In this document: positions 8,723-17,520 of the stretch, one piece after another
How the letters are laid out: every line of letters begins with the position of its first letter
Numbering within the stretch: position 1 is the stretch's first letter
Assembly (NCBI RefSeq): GCF_000813125.1
Contig: NZ_BASE01000091.1
Coordinates: 1-54,894 of the forward strand
DNA: 54,894 nt
Origin: Mesobacillus selenatarsenatis SF-1
GTDB taxonomy: Bacteria > Bacillota > Bacilli > Bacillales > Cytobacillaceae
Direction: 5' to 3'
The notes under the pieces: generated by a model
The model's input: the letters and a program-made list of their open reading frames with translations, nothing else
Database searches by the model: none
Told to the model about the DNA's origin: nothing
Translations under genes and position numbers: made by a program

Positions 8723-8797
8723 TTCACCAGCACCCTAGTGTGTTGCCACATACACTCAACGCATTGTGAAGCGGTTGCGAAAATTGTATTAGAATAA
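8723..8797 (+). repeat. TrmA-3'-end-like repeat, copy C
   Basis: One frame reads CCHIHSTHCEAVAKIVLE then TAA. It follows the anti-sigma gene by about 50 bases and is followed by a terminator, as in the other copies. Confidence 0.65.
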
Positions 8798-8803
8798 ATT
8801 GGT

Positions 8804-8840
8804 GAGCCTTATCCTTTGTTGGATAAGGCTCTTGTCGTTT
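8804..8840 (+). terminator. Terminator of repeat copy C
   Basis: GAGCCTTATCC and GGATAAGGCTC form a perfect 11-bp stem around TTTGTT, followed by TTGTCGTTT. The same stem sequence recurs at 13398 and 17344. Confidence 0.75.
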
Positions 8841-8985
8841 CAGGGAAATATACTAATTGATAAAGCCGTTTAAATCTAAACCGGAACCGTCCCCATATCT
8901 CATGCTGCTGAAAATCAGCCATTTATAATAACTCACCAGTAGGAAATACTGTAAAAATAAATTGTGAAAAATGGGGGACAAAATT

Positions 8986-9789
8986 ATGCCTGAATTGCCG
9001 GAGATGGAAACATATAAAACCTTACTGGGGTCATTGATAGGTGGGCAAAAAATTTCGGATGTTGAGATTGGGCGGGAAAAGTCTATTAACGTACCGGTTG
9101 ACGGGTTTACTATGCAAGTTTCAAATCAAGCTATAAAAACGATTAGTAGAAGAGCTAAATATCTAATTTTTGAATTACAGGATGGAAAATGTTTATTATT
9201 GCACCTGATGCTTGGCGGATGGATGTTTTTTGGCAAAGAGGAAGATCGACCGAACAGGACTATTCAAGTAAAGCTGTCATTCGGGGAACAACATTTATTT
9301 TTCATTGGACTTCGATTGGGCTACCTGCATCTTTTATCACCTGAAGAGGTCGAGGAAGAGTTCAAGAAACTCGGACCTGAAGTGCTTGATCCTGATTTTA
9401 CATTAGATGCCTTTCATCAAATAATGGATAAAAGAAGAGGAACAATTAAAACAACATTAATCAATCAAGAAGTGTTAGCTGGGATAGGGAATGGGTATTC
9501 TGATGAGATTCTTTGGCATGCAGAGATTCGCCCTGATAAAAAAATCAATGAGCTTGATGATCAACAACTATCACGGCTATATCATTCGATTCAGTTTATC
9601 CTTAATAGAGGAATTCAACAAGGTGGTTATATGGAAAACCCGCTATATAAAGGGGATGGCAAAACAGGGAGCTACCAATTTTATGTTTATGACAGAGAAG
9701 GTAAAGAATGTTCTCGCTGCAATGCGTCCATTGTAAAAAGCGAAATCTCTTCACGGAAAACTTACTTTTGTCCCAATTGCCAGCAATAA
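8986..9789 (+). CDS. Fpg/Nei-family DNA glycosylase
   Basis: This 267-residue base-excision repair enzyme removes oxidised bases and nicks the DNA. The true start is ATG 8986, because Pro2 must become the N-terminal nucleophile: the protein begins MPELPEMETY with the family Pro2, Glu3 and Glu6. A conserved lysine (about Lys58 in SRRAKYLIF), a helix-two-turn-helix region (NQEVLAGIGNGYSDEILW) and a C-terminal zinc finger (CSRC...CPNC) complete the set. GGGGGA lies seven bases upstream. The sequence departs from canonical MutM in its N-terminal half, so I treat it as a Firmicute paralogue and give no symbol. Confidence 0.88.
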   Translation: MPELPEMETYKTLLGSLIGGQKISDVEIGREKSINVPVDGFTMQVSNQAIKTISRRAKYLIFELQDGKCLLLHLMLGGWMFFGKEEDRPNRTIQVKLSFGEQHLFFIGLRLGYLHLLSPEEVEEEFKKLGPEVLDPDFTLDAFHQIMDKRRGTIKTTLINQEVLAGIGNGYSDEILWHAEIRPDKKINELDDQQLSRLYHSIQFILNRGIQQGGYMENPLYKGDGKTGSYQFYVYDREGKECSRCNASIVKSEISSRKTYFCPNCQQ

Positions 9790-9825
9790 GTAACAGTTTG
9801 TAAAGGTATTAATGGATCAATTATA

Positions 9826-9870
9826 ATCCGTACATTGTGAAGTTGGTGCGAGATTGTACATGCATAAAAT
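9826..9870 (+). repeat. TrmA-3'-end-like repeat, copy D (degenerate)
   Basis: CATTGTGAAG and following bases align with copy C; the frame reads HCEVGARLYMHK. The copy lies between the glycosylase gene and a terminator. Confidence 0.5.
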
Positions 9871-9873
9871 TAG

Positions 9874-9907
9874 AGAGTCTTATTCCTTTGCGGATAAGTC
9901 TCTTTTA
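9874..9907 (+). terminator. Terminator of repeat copy D
   Basis: AGAGTCTTATTC pairs with GGATAAGTCTCT (one mismatch, one wobble), then TTTT. It resembles the stems of copies C, E and G. Confidence 0.6.
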
Positions 9908-10003
9908 GTAGTTGGTTTTATTTCCATCTTTTGGTGTGTTATATTGGTATGAGCCTTTGGAAGCGCTTGAAGGAAAGGCTAGCATAAATGGGAGTGAACT
10001 GAA

Positions 10004-10621
10004 TTGGATAGTGTAATTTTTGATCTGGATGGAACCATTTGGGATCCAATAGACACTGTACTTAGTGCTTGGAATAACGTTATAAGAAAAAGTAGTCTCA
10101 TAAATAGTGAATTAACCCGGAAAGACTTTGAAGGTACGATGGGTTTACAGATGAATGAAATAAGCCGGAAACTCTTTCCCACCTTAGCTAATACAGAGCG
10201 GCAAAAAATAATAAAAGATTGTTGCGAGGTAGAACAATCTATCTTAGAAAAAAACGGAGGGGATCTTTATCCCAATGTAGAGAATGTCCTAAAGGAGCTT
10301 TCTCAAAAATACAAACTATACATCGTCAGTAACTGCCAAGATGGCTACATAGAAGCTTTTTATAAGTCTCATAGACTTGACAAGTATTTTTTAGACTTTG
10401 AAAACCCAGGTAGAACCGGTCTGTCAAAAGGTGAAAATATTAAATTAGTGATTGATAGAAATAACTTATCAAATCCAGTCTATGTAGGTGACACACAAGG
10501 TGATTTAGAAGCAGCCAGGTTTGCTAATATTCCCTTTATTTATGCTGAATATGGATTTGGCCAAGTAAGTCAATATGATATGAAAGTTAAAAGTTTTGAA
10601 GAACTTTTAAGAGTATTCTAG
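10004..10621 (+). CDS. HAD-superfamily hydrolase, phosphoglycolate-phosphatase-like
   Basis: This 205-residue protein has the HAD motifs in order: FDLDGT near the N-terminus (nucleophile and acid Asp), IVSNC (motif II), a Lys in GLSKGENI (motif III) and VGDTQGDLEAA (motif IV). An alpha-helical cap lies after motif I (about residues 15-85), typical of phosphoglycolate phosphatase and PpaX-like enzymes that cleave small phosphomonoesters. The start is TTG 10004, preceded by GGGAGTGA. The lipoprotein gene follows after 65 bases with no terminator between, so they may be co-transcribed. The actual substrate is unknown. Confidence 0.85.
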   Translation: MDSVIFDLDGTIWDPIDTVLSAWNNVIRKSSLINSELTRKDFEGTMGLQMNEISRKLFPTLANTERQKIIKDCCEVEQSILEKNGGDLYPNVENVLKELSQKYKLYIVSNCQDGYIEAFYKSHRLDKYFLDFENPGRTGLSKGENIKLVIDRNNLSNPVYVGDTQGDLEAARFANIPFIYAEYGFGQVSQYDMKVKSFEELLRVF

Positions 10622-10686
10622 AGGGGGATTAACAAATTTTCGAACGTGTAAATTATTTAAATCTGTACAGAAAGGAAGGTTAAAAT

Positions 10687-11616
10687 ATGAAGGGAATCCC
10701 TTTTATTGTTTTAATGATGGCTTTGCTGGTCATGGTTGGAGGCTGCTCACAGACTGAAGTGAAGAATGATCTGTCACCAGCAAACGAGGAAGAAAATCAA
10801 ACTGCTTCTCCTGGCTTAGGTGATGACAATGGAGAGGAAGCGCAACCGTCTGAAACAGATAGTGCTTCAGATGAAAACCTCTCAGAAAATATGAATATTG
10901 ACGAATACCTGAATGCGCACTATAAAATTGATGGGACGCATTATGAAACGGACGTATGGGAAAGCGACTCAGGAATGACGAATTATACAGTTAAATTGCT
11001 GCCAGATACGGAAGAGTACAGTCAGGAGATCAACGAAAAATTTCAGCATGGACATATGAAGAGTTATGAAGAAACTGAAATGATGTTCGATATGGCGAAA
11101 CAAATCATGGATGAATTGCCTGAAGTTAAAAATAAGAGTCGCGTGGATTCAGTCAGTTGGGTCTCCTATGATGGTGAATTCAAAGTCGTACTGATTCAGG
11201 ATTTTGAAAAAAGTAAACATCAGGCAGACGGGGAAGGGTTATCTAAATATACAAGTAATCAAATTGAGTACGCTCGAGTTTGGCTGCAACTAGGACCCAA
11301 TCAGGAAATCGATGAATTGAATGTCCGGCACATTCCAGCGGGGGAGAAACTGAATCTTGATGATGAAACAAGTGCCAGTTATCCGGAGGATGTCATCCAG
11401 TTAGCAGGTTCTCGCTTGGTGGATGGTTCTGTGACTTATAGTGGTAATGGAGATGGAACGATCAATGTGTACAATATTCCTCTGCGCTGGGATGGTAAAT
11501 ACCCTGCTGGGAAAGATTTTTACAATAAAATCATACAAAGTACAAAGCTCGTCCGTATTGATACTGGGGACGATCAAGATGTCATACGACTGATAAAATT
11601 GCTGAATGTTCATTAA
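10687..11616 (+). CDS. Putative lipoprotein of unknown function
   Basis: This 309-residue protein begins with a lipoprotein signal ending MVGGCS, so the mature protein should be lipidated at Cys20. A disordered acidic linker rich in Glu, Asp, Ser and Asn follows (about residues 25-75), then a globular domain to the end with no motif I recognise. The globular part alternates strands such as VSWVSYDGEFKVVLIQDF and INVYNIPLRWDGK. AGGAAGG precedes ATG 10687. It sits between a HAD phosphatase and a DUF429 gene on the same strand. I assign no function. Confidence 0.65.
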   Translation: MKGIPFIVLMMALLVMVGGCSQTEVKNDLSPANEEENQTASPGLGDDNGEEAQPSETDSASDENLSENMNIDEYLNAHYKIDGTHYETDVWESDSGMTNYTVKLLPDTEEYSQEINEKFQHGHMKSYEETEMMFDMAKQIMDELPEVKNKSRVDSVSWVSYDGEFKVVLIQDFEKSKHQADGEGLSKYTSNQIEYARVWLQLGPNQEIDELNVRHIPAGEKLNLDDETSASYPEDVIQLAGSRLVDGSVTYSGNGDGTINVYNIPLRWDGKYPAGKDFYNKIIQSTKLVRIDTGDDQDVIRLIKLLNVH

Positions 11617-11657
11617 GCTAAATTGTGACCCTGTAATGACGGAAGTGAGGGTTTTAT

Positions 11658-12317
11658 TTGAGAGTAATCGGAATTGACCTATCAGGTCCAAAAAATCATA
11701 AGGATACAGTTCTCACTATTTTTAAACAAGAGGAAAACCACCTGCAATTGGTTAAGTGGGAAAATAACTTAAGCGACCAGGACATATTGAAAGAGGTTTT
11801 TGAGCAAAGTCAATTGGATGAGGTAGTGATCGGAATTGATGCACCATTATCCTATGAAGACGGTGGTGGAGATAGAAAAAGTGACCGGGAACTAAGAAAG
11901 TTCATTGTGAATTTAGGAATGAGATCTGGGTCAATCATGCCGCCAACCTTAAATAGAATGGTGTATTTAACATTAAGAGGAATAAAGCTTAGTAGAGAAA
12001 TAGAGAATTTAAACGCCGTTTATCCCATTTCTTTAGTGGAAGTCCATCCAGGGGCCATAATTGGATCGAGACTATCCAAACAAAATATTGAATATGTGTT
12101 GGCTTACAAACAAGAACAATCAGCTAGAAGTTATATTCGAAATTGGCTTTCGGAGCAGGGACTTACACAATTACCTATTGAAATTGAAGCAGAAAGCCAT
12201 TCCATCGATGCATGTGCAGCTGCGTTAGGTGCATGGCACTGGAAGGCACCTTCGTATAGTGCAAAGTGGATATTCCCGGCCTGCCCCCCGCTGCATCCTT
12301 ATGACTATTGCTGTTAA
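11658..12317 (+). CDS. DUF429-family protein
   Basis: This 219-residue protein has the features of the DUF429 family, predicted to have an RNase H-like fold. The N-terminal GIDLSGPK (about residues 5-12) and IGIDAPLSYEDGGGDRKSD (about 58-76) supply the conserved aspartates. A late HSIDACAAALGAWHW completes the acidic set. The biochemical role of the family is not established; a nuclease or resolvase-like activity is only a fold-based guess. The start is TTG 11658 with GTGAGGG upstream. The preceding lipoprotein gene ends 41 bases earlier. Confidence 0.75.
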   Translation: MRVIGIDLSGPKNHKDTVLTIFKQEENHLQLVKWENNLSDQDILKEVFEQSQLDEVVIGIDAPLSYEDGGGDRKSDRELRKFIVNLGMRSGSIMPPTLNRMVYLTLRGIKLSREIENLNAVYPISLVEVHPGAIIGSRLSKQNIEYVLAYKQEQSARSYIRNWLSEQGLTQLPIEIEAESHSIDACAAALGAWHWKAPSYSAKWIFPACPPLHPYDYCC

Positions 12318-12479
12318 ATTCAGCAGTAGCTGGCCGTAGGTATTGAAAATACGTTAGGTTCGGTTAGTTGTTATTTCTTTAGTATCCATTGCAGTTACCA
12401 ACTGATTTCCATCTTAGATTACAACCAAGGTAATAAAGAGATTAAAGGCAAAACAAGTTGAAACCGAGGAGGAAAGTAG

Positions 12480-12812
12480 ATGGATGTTTCACATATAGTT
12501 AAAAGAATTAATGAACTTTTTAATATAACAAATAAGAAAATCTATTCAAGGGAATCTGGACTTACATACCATGCAGATAAAAAAGTTAAAAAGTTAGGAT
12601 ATTGTGTTAACCTAACGCTTGAAACGATAGAGGAAGCAAGAATTCATGGTGTTGATATGATGGTGACACACCATGATGCATGGGATGAAATATATGGATT
12701 AAAAGAGGCATGCATAGAAAAACTAGCGGAATACGGTATAAGTCACTACTATAATCACTTGCCGCTTGATGACTGTAACTTTGGAACAAATGATAGTTTA
12801 TTAAAAAAATGA
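12480..12812 (+). CDS. NIF3-family protein, N-terminal part (frameshifted gene)
   Basis: This 110-residue open frame is the first half of a NIF3-like (YqfO/YbgI type) metal-binding protein. It has VTHHDAW, where paired histidines bind the dinuclear metal, and HLPLDDCNFGTNDSLLKK, the conserved Asp region. The frame ends at a TGA directly after a run of seven A residues (12803-12809). The second half continues in the -1 frame with no residues missing. GAGGAGGAAAG precedes ATG 12480. Either the gene is broken by a one-base indel, the base call in the A-run is wrong, or ribosomes shift by -1 here. Confidence 0.75.
   Translation: MDVSHIVKRINELFNITNKKIYSRESGLTYHADKKVKKLGYCVNLTLETIEEARIHGVDMMVTHHDAWDEIYGLKEACIEKLAEYGISHYYNHLPLDDCNFGTNDSLLKK
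12803..12809 (+). other. A7 run at the frame change in the NIF3-like gene
   Basis: The zero frame reads TTA AAA AAA TGA. The heptamer A AAA AAA fits the classical bacterial -1 slippery pattern, and a -1 shift joins the two halves exactly. No strong stimulatory hairpin is obvious to me downstream. Confidence 0.55.
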
Positions 12813-13267
12813 ATTTAGAAATTGTAAAAAGGACCCACGAATGGGAAGGGTTATATTTTGGCAGAATCGCAGAATATGAAGACGAAATTGAATTTAATGA
12901 ATTAGTAAAACGTTTGGAAAATCTACTTGAAGAATCAGTTAAATACTGGCAGTTTAATGACAATAAGGTAAAGCGAGTGGGCTTAGTCTGTGGCAATGGA
13001 GCGCCAACAGCTTGCCTTAAGGAAGCAGTTGAAAATAAGTGTGATGTATACATTACAGGTGAATGTAATTTGTATACGATTCAATATGCTCAGTTTAAAC
13101 GGGTCAATCTTATCATTGGAAGTCATACTTTCACAGAATTCTTTGGAATTGAAAGTTTAGCATTGAAATTGAATGAGAACATAAAAGAACTTGATATAGT
13201 GAGACTTAATGAAGAGCATTATGAAGCGAATATAAGAGAAAATAACAGGGAACTACGTATAAATTAA
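12809..13267 (+). CDS. NIF3-family protein, C-terminal part (frameshifted gene)
   Basis: This 152-residue frame continues the NIF3-like protein with VKRTHEWEGLYFGRIAEY, typical of the segment just after the central Asp motif. Later come CDVYITGE and GSHTFTEFFGIE, the latter supplying the last His and Glu metal ligands. The ATG at 12809 overlaps the upstream stop (ATGA). It has no convincing ribosome binding site of its own, since the preceding bases are a T/A-rich run. Joined by a -1 shift the product would be about 262 residues, close to the usual short-form NIF3 length. The cellular role of the family is uncertain. Confidence 0.75.
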   Translation: MNLEIVKRTHEWEGLYFGRIAEYEDEIEFNELVKRLENLLEESVKYWQFNDNKVKRVGLVCGNGAPTACLKEAVENKCDVYITGECNLYTIQYAQFKRVNLIIGSHTFTEFFGIESLALKLNENIKELDIVRLNEEHYEANIRENNRELRIN

Positions 13268-13357
13268 AGTAAAAGTCACCACTACCTCCAAGGGGGCCTA
13301 AAGCGATCTATCCCTTGTATTTATAAGCCACCAGTATCATCTCCCTATCAAAACCCA

Positions 13358-13397
13358 TTACGAGACTGTTGAAGGGGCATACTTGCATATATATGAG
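13358..13397 (+). repeat. TrmA-3'-end-like repeat, copy E (very degenerate)
   Basis: One frame reads ETVEGAYLHIYE, alignable with copy D. It is placed in the family mainly because the same terminator stem follows. Confidence 0.35.
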
Positions 13398-13428
13398 AGC
13401 CTTATCTTATTACAGATAAGGCTTTTTA
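13398..13428 (+). terminator. Terminator after the NIF3-like gene, repeat copy E
   Basis: AGCCTTATCT pairs perfectly with AGATAAGGCT around a six-base loop, then T5. The stem sequence is shared with copies C and G. Confidence 0.75.
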
Positions 13429-13502
13429 ACAGCGAGGATTTCACTGATTGGAATGATATCTCGCTTCCGAATGAGACGTAAGAACCGTCCCCATATCACT
13501 CT

Positions 13503-13541
13503 AAGCAAGTCGAGTGCGTGGCACAACTGGTATTAAAATAA
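13503..13541 (+). repeat. TrmA-3'-end-like repeat, copy F
   Basis: One frame reads KQVECVAQLVLK then TAA, close to Rlm[12 protein letters not shown]. It is preceded at 13482 by a 16-base block, GAACCGTCCCCATATC, that also occurs at 8884. Confidence 0.65.
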
Positions 13542-13560
13542 ACAAAAGAACAAACATAAA

Positions 13561-13612
13561 AAAGTGCCTGACACTCACCCGAAAAATCCGGGGAGTGCCA
13601 GGCACTTTCTTT
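13561..13612. terminator. Strong bidirectional terminator
   Basis: AAAGTGCCTGACACTC pairs with GAGTGCCAGGCACTTT (15 of 16) and an inner CCCG/CGGG stem. It follows the stop of the large minus-strand gene. Confidence 0.8.
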
Positions 13613-13616
13613 AAGT

Positions 13617-16600
13617 TTAATTCAATTTACTTCCGTCAATATACACTTTAATTCTTTCAACCCTGCCATCACGACTGAAAATGGTTTGACTTGTTTCGGA
13701 ATCTAAGGTATCTGTATCTTCAAAAATACGTTCTGTTCCATCTTTATAACAAACGATGATTTTCTTTTTGCCTGCCAGATAATAGATGACCGGAACTGCA
13801 CAGAATGTAAATCCTAAGGAATTCTCGTCTAACTGGATTGTGTCTGAATCCTCAGCATGGCTATTCCTAGGCAGGGACCAGGTCTTCGCTTCTGTTAAAA
13901 ACTCAGCCTTTGCTAATAACTCTGGTTTAAAATGAATGAGTCCGGCTTCTGCCTTCACTCCTAACTCACCTAGTCTGGAGATAAAGTCTTCTTTAACCTG
14001 TCCGGTCATACCTGGTTGTTGGACTCCTGCAAAGCCGGGAGTATGGGAATAGGCGTCTGTTGGAAATGCGCCGTATTGTTCCGGTGGTTTTTCTAATCCT
14101 ATTCCTGCCTTAAGATCTTCATAGTAATTCATAAGTGCCCTGGCTTTCTCAGTCAGCCCCTGTTGGCCAGAGAGATCTTCAAAGTTTTCCTGTGTTGCCA
14201 AAACTAGCTTTGATACCATGTGCCAATAGATGCTTCCTAAACCTTCATACTTATAAAAGGTGCCGGAGCGTCCTGTAAAAGCATGATGGTCAAAAAGGTT
14301 CGTGAAGATTTCTGCAACGATCTTAATATCCTCATCTTTATATTCTTTTGTGGCTTTGAGTGCTTCTCTAATCTCTTCGCCGTTTCTGAATTGTCCGTTA
14401 AAATGGTACTTCCCATTAACATCTTTTTCAATAAACCGTGTGGTATTCTGGTTCAGTTCAGCTTTTAAAACAGTTGATGACATCACTTGATCTTCAGGAA
14501 TCACATTTTTCTCTAAGAACTTTGGCAGCTCACGATTTGGATAGAGCATATAGCTGTTTTGGTCTTCGCGATAGATTGGACTTTTTCGAAGAGCTTCTAA
14601 GACATCAAGGGTTTCTTTTCCATCCAAAGCTTTTGAACTTAGAACAGAAACCTGACCTTCCAACATTTCATAAAGATAGGATACGCTGCAAGATTCTTTT
14701 TCAAATCGGATGAGATTGTAAGAATGGTAGAGACCATCTTCACGTTTATTCTTTTTAATTGAATCTTTTAAGTGGATCATTGAAACCTCAATAAATTCTG
14801 TAAGGGTTTCTATAGAAAGTGCCGCCTTTTCTCCTGCAAAACCATTATCATAGATGGAATTTCTAAAGGCTTCTCCAATCTTACCTAACGCTTTTACAAT
14901 AGAAAAACGAGTTTCATCGGACATTTTATTGTCAAGATATTGTGTGCTATCATTCAAAACCGCCAGTGTATCATGGAACATCTGATGCACTTCAACTGAA
15001 ACTTCAATGGAGTCCTTTTTCATTTCCTTAACGATTTGACCCATAAAGTTTTGGAAACGATGCACATAATACAGGGTAACCATGGACAATCCATTTCCAA
15101 CAAGAGCGTTGTTCGCATCGTTCCACTCTGGACGTTGAGTATTCAGCCAAATGCCGCCTTCAGGCACATAGTTAGAGAACTTAGCAAGAAGGGTGACCAA
15201 AAGTTTTTCCAATAAGTTAACTTTGTATATACCGTCCTTGTTGAAAACTAACTTACCATCTGATCCGAGACTTGCCGTTTTGTCCTCAATGAGTTGTTCC
15301 AGCTCTTCATCATAAACAATGGTGTTTCTTGGGTCGGCGACTAATGCATCAAATCCCTTAATCCTGTAGGGAACATTCGCATAGACAAAAATATCTTTAT
15401 GAAGAAGCTCGTGTAATTTTTCAGGATGATAAGCCTTTGATAATTCCATTAGCTTTAAAAGATAAATAATTTGATGATCTCCCCAGTATCCAATATTTGA
15501 CCATGGATCTTCAGGGTCAAGCTTCTCCCAGTCAATTCCGTCTTTCGTAATGCGATATGGGTTATAACCGTCAGCGGTTGATGCATTTACGAATTTAGCA
15601 ATGATACTCTCCGTATATTCAGGGTAGGAAATGGATAAGGCTTCCCAATTCTGAAAGATATCACGCCAATTTCCTTCAAACTTAAGATCCTTGCTCCCAT
15701 CTTCCTTGGCAATCTCTATACTGAATTTATTCCACGGACGGCTTGGGTCTCCATGCCGCCTGCTGTAGGTAAGTGGCAAGTATTCAAATACTAATCGCTC
15801 AAAGTCCTTGCAATGAAGCTCAGCTGCCGAAGCAATCAGTTCACTATAGTTAATCGTTTCCGGCAATTGGTTCATAAAATCCAGTTGTTTCGTATATACC
15901 TCTTTATTCCAAGTACCTACGAATGCTTTGAAATCTTCTCTATCAATCTCATATCCATCTGCATATATACCGCCGCGCATAATATTGTAAAGGGTATTGG
16001 AAAAGTGTCTGTAACCCGCCTTCTCATTTGCAGTGCATTGGAATCCGTCTGCATCATAAACAAGTTTTTTAAGGTTGTTATCACCTTTTGTAACATCAGC
16101 TTCCATCACTTCAAGTATAGATGGATTTTCCATAACTTCTTTCATCAGTTTCTCAACTTTAGAAGCACTTTGATTCAGTTCAGCAACGATAAACCAGTTT
16201 TTTGATTCATTCCCCTTAAGGTGGATAGAATCGACAACATAGTAAGAACCTCTTCTGCCCTTAATATCCACTTCGGTTTGAATTTCTTCGTTATGAGAGA
16301 AAGCTTTAATCTGTAGTTCGGAGAGAAGATAGCTCGGATTCTCAAGTCCCTTTGACCAAACCGTCGTTGCTTTCAATGATTCACTTGGCTCAGCTTTATC
16401 AGTTAAAATCGAACTAAGCGTGTAAATACCAAGTCCTGCTTTTTCCACTAATTCATTTCGTTTATATCCATCAACAAGCGTGCTTTTTGTGGTTTGCAAA
16501 AGCGTATTGACCCCGTAAGGCAGGATGTTGCGAATCCCGTCCAGCACTCTAATCTCTACTTCCTTCTCCGCCAGGTTAAACAGTCTGGATTCTTTAATAA

Positions 16601-17078
16601 ATCCAAATAAATCACTACTCTTCCATGTATAGGTATAACTAACCTCCAGGTCATGGTTAATCTCTTCAAACATGATCTTATTGCCGATGGTGTTTTTATA
16701 CAGGTTTCTTGTAATCTTGTAGACATCGCTGTTATGAAGAGAGAATGGTTTCCACAGGAAATTCTTTTCATCTTTATTGACGATCAGGATTGTATGGGAT
16801 CCGGTTGTCTCTATGCTGTCATGGATTTTATCATCTGTATCATATGGAAATAATGCTGTCTCTGCATTTTTGCGACCGCAAGTCAGTCCGCCGGTACTTG
16901 ATATGAACATCCAAAGGTCAACATCACTTACCACTGTCATAAAGAAGGGGTTCATTTGACTGTAGTTTTCAATCTTGAAATAAGTATCCCCGTTCATCAT
17001 TAACGTTTCCAGGGAAATCGGTTTCGTCGCAGTGTGCAAAGCTGCATTTCCAAAGTGCAAGTTTGGTATATTATTCAT
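13617..17078 (-). CDS. Large (alpha/alpha)6-barrel glycoside phosphorylase/hydrolase-like protein
   Basis: This 1153-residue cytoplasmic protein (no signal peptide) resembles proteins annotated as cellobiose-phosphorylase-like (GH94 and relatives). A beta-rich N-terminal part carries NPFFMTVVSDVDLWMFIS and GGLTCGRKNAETALFPY (about residues 45-85). A helical barrel follows, with EGNWRDIFQNWEAL (about 470) and QRPEWNDANNALVGNG (about 640-660). The WND aspartate matches the position of the catalytic acid in (alpha/alpha)6 phosphorylases. A C-terminal beta domain closes the protein. It is longer than typical GH94 enzymes (about 800). ATG 17078 has AAAGGA seven bases upstream. A cre-like site lies upstream, consistent with carbohydrate control. 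It has no sugar-transport neighbours, and the substrate is unknown. Confidence 0.6.
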   Translation of the reverse strand: MNNIPNLHFGNAALHTATKPISLETLMMNGDTYFKIENYSQMNPFFMTVVSDVDLWMFISSTGGLTCGRKNAETALFPYDTDDKIHDSIETTGSHTILIVNKDEKNFLWKPFSLHNSDVYKITRNLYKNTIGNKIMFEEINHDLEVSYTYTWKSSDLFGFIKESRLFNLAEKEVEIRVLDGIRNILPYGVNTLLQTTKSTLVDGYKRNELVEKAGLGIYTLSSILTDKAEPSESLKATTVWSKGLENPSYLLSELQIKAFSHNEEIQTEVDIKGRRGSYYVVDSIHLKGNESKNWFIVAELNQSASKVEKLMKEVMENPSILEVMEADVTKGDNNLKKLVYDADGFQCTANEKAGYRHFSNTLYNIMRGGIYADGYEIDREDFKAFVGTWNKEVYTKQLDFMNQLPETINYSELIASAAELHCKDFERLVFEYLPLTYSRRHGDPSRPWNKFSIEIAKEDGSKDLKFEGNWRDIFQNWEALSISYPEYTESIIAKFVNASTADGYNPYRITKDGIDWEKLDPEDPWSNIGYWGDHQIIYLLKLMELSKAYHPEKLHELLHKDIFVYANVPYRIKGFDALVADPRNTIVYDEELEQLIEDKTASLGSDGKLVFNKDGIYKVNLLEKLLVTLLAKFSNYVPEGGIWLNTQRPEWNDANNALVGNGLSMVTLYYVHRFQNFMGQIVKEMKKDSIEVSVEVHQMFHDTLAVLNDSTQYLDNKMSDETRFSIVKALGKIGEAFRNSIYDNGFAGEKAALSIETLTEFIEVSMIHLKDSIKKNKREDGLYHSYNLIRFEKESCSVSYLYEMLEGQVSVLSSKALDGKETLDVLEALRKSPIYREDQNSYMLYPNRELPKFLEKNVIPEDQVMSSTVLKAELNQNTTRFIEKDVNGKYHFNGQFRNGEEIREALKATKEYKDEDIKIVAEIFTNLFDHHAFTGRSGTFYKYEGLGSIYWHMVSKLVLATQENFEDLSGQQGLTEKARALMNYYEDLKAGIGLEKPPEQYGAFPTDAYSHTPGFAGVQQPGMTGQVKEDFISRLGELGVKAEAGLIHFKPELLAKAEFLTEAKTWSLPRNSHAEDSDTIQLDENSLGFTFCAVPVIYYLAGKKKIIVCYKDGTERIFEDTDTLDSETSQTIFSRDGRVERIKVYIDGSKLN

Positions 17079-17181
17079 TGTACAATCCTTTCTAAACAAA
17101 TTTTGAAAATTATCTAATCACTAATTTCATATCCTCCTTTAGTTTAACCTCTAGTTTTATTTTTCTTCAGGTTCGGTTTTT

Positions 17182-17195
17182 TGTAAACGGTTCCA
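17182..17195. promoter_or_regulatory. cre-like (CcpA/LacI-type) operator
   Basis: TGTAAACGGTTCCA matches the Bacillus cre consensus at 13 of 14 positions. It lies about 105 bases upstream of the start of the large glycoside-active protein gene. Confidence 0.5.
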
Positions 17196-17262
17196 AACTT
17201 TTAGGAGGTGTATTGTAGCGCTTATAATGTAATCAAAGTCAATAGTGTTATAGACTAATTTA

Positions 17263-17337
17263 ACTCACCAGCATCCCATGGGTTGCCACATACACTCAAC
17301 ACACGTCGAGTGTGTGGCGAAGATTGAATTAGTTTAA
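17263..17337 (+). repeat. TrmA-3'-end-like repeat, copy G
   Basis: One frame reads HPMGCHIHSTHVECVAKIELV then TAA, the clearest copy. An 18-base block around ACACACGTCGAGTGTGTG is identical to the 3' end of rlmD (5429-5446). Confidence 0.75.
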
Positions 17338-17343
17338 GCGAAA

Positions 17344-17370
17344 AGCCTTATCATTGTGGATAAGGCTCTT
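17344..17370 (+). terminator. Terminator of repeat copy G
   Basis: AGCCTTATC pairs perfectly with GATAAGGCT around ATTGTG, then CTTT. GCCTTATCATTGT also occurs just after rlmD. Confidence 0.7.
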
Positions 17371-17412
17371 TATATCCAATTCCCCCACCAAAAATTGGAC
17401 AATAAACCTGTC

Positions 17413-17440
17413 CTTACACCCCTAAACATTATGCTATAAT
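17413..17440 (+). promoter_or_regulatory. Candidate sigma-A promoter for the helicase operon
   Basis: CTTACA, 16-base spacer and TATAAT preceded by TGC (extended -10), about 80 bases before the helicase start. Confidence 0.55.
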
Positions 17441-17520
17441 AACCTAATTATAAAACTGTATAGACTTATAGATTATCAACCATTTCAAAACTTTCCATTG
17501 TTAAAAAAGCAGGTGGATAT

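Noticed and set aside
17203..17226. Palindromic TTGTAGCGCTTATAA as a second operator
   Set aside because: The symmetry is imperfect and does not fit a regulator consensus that I know.
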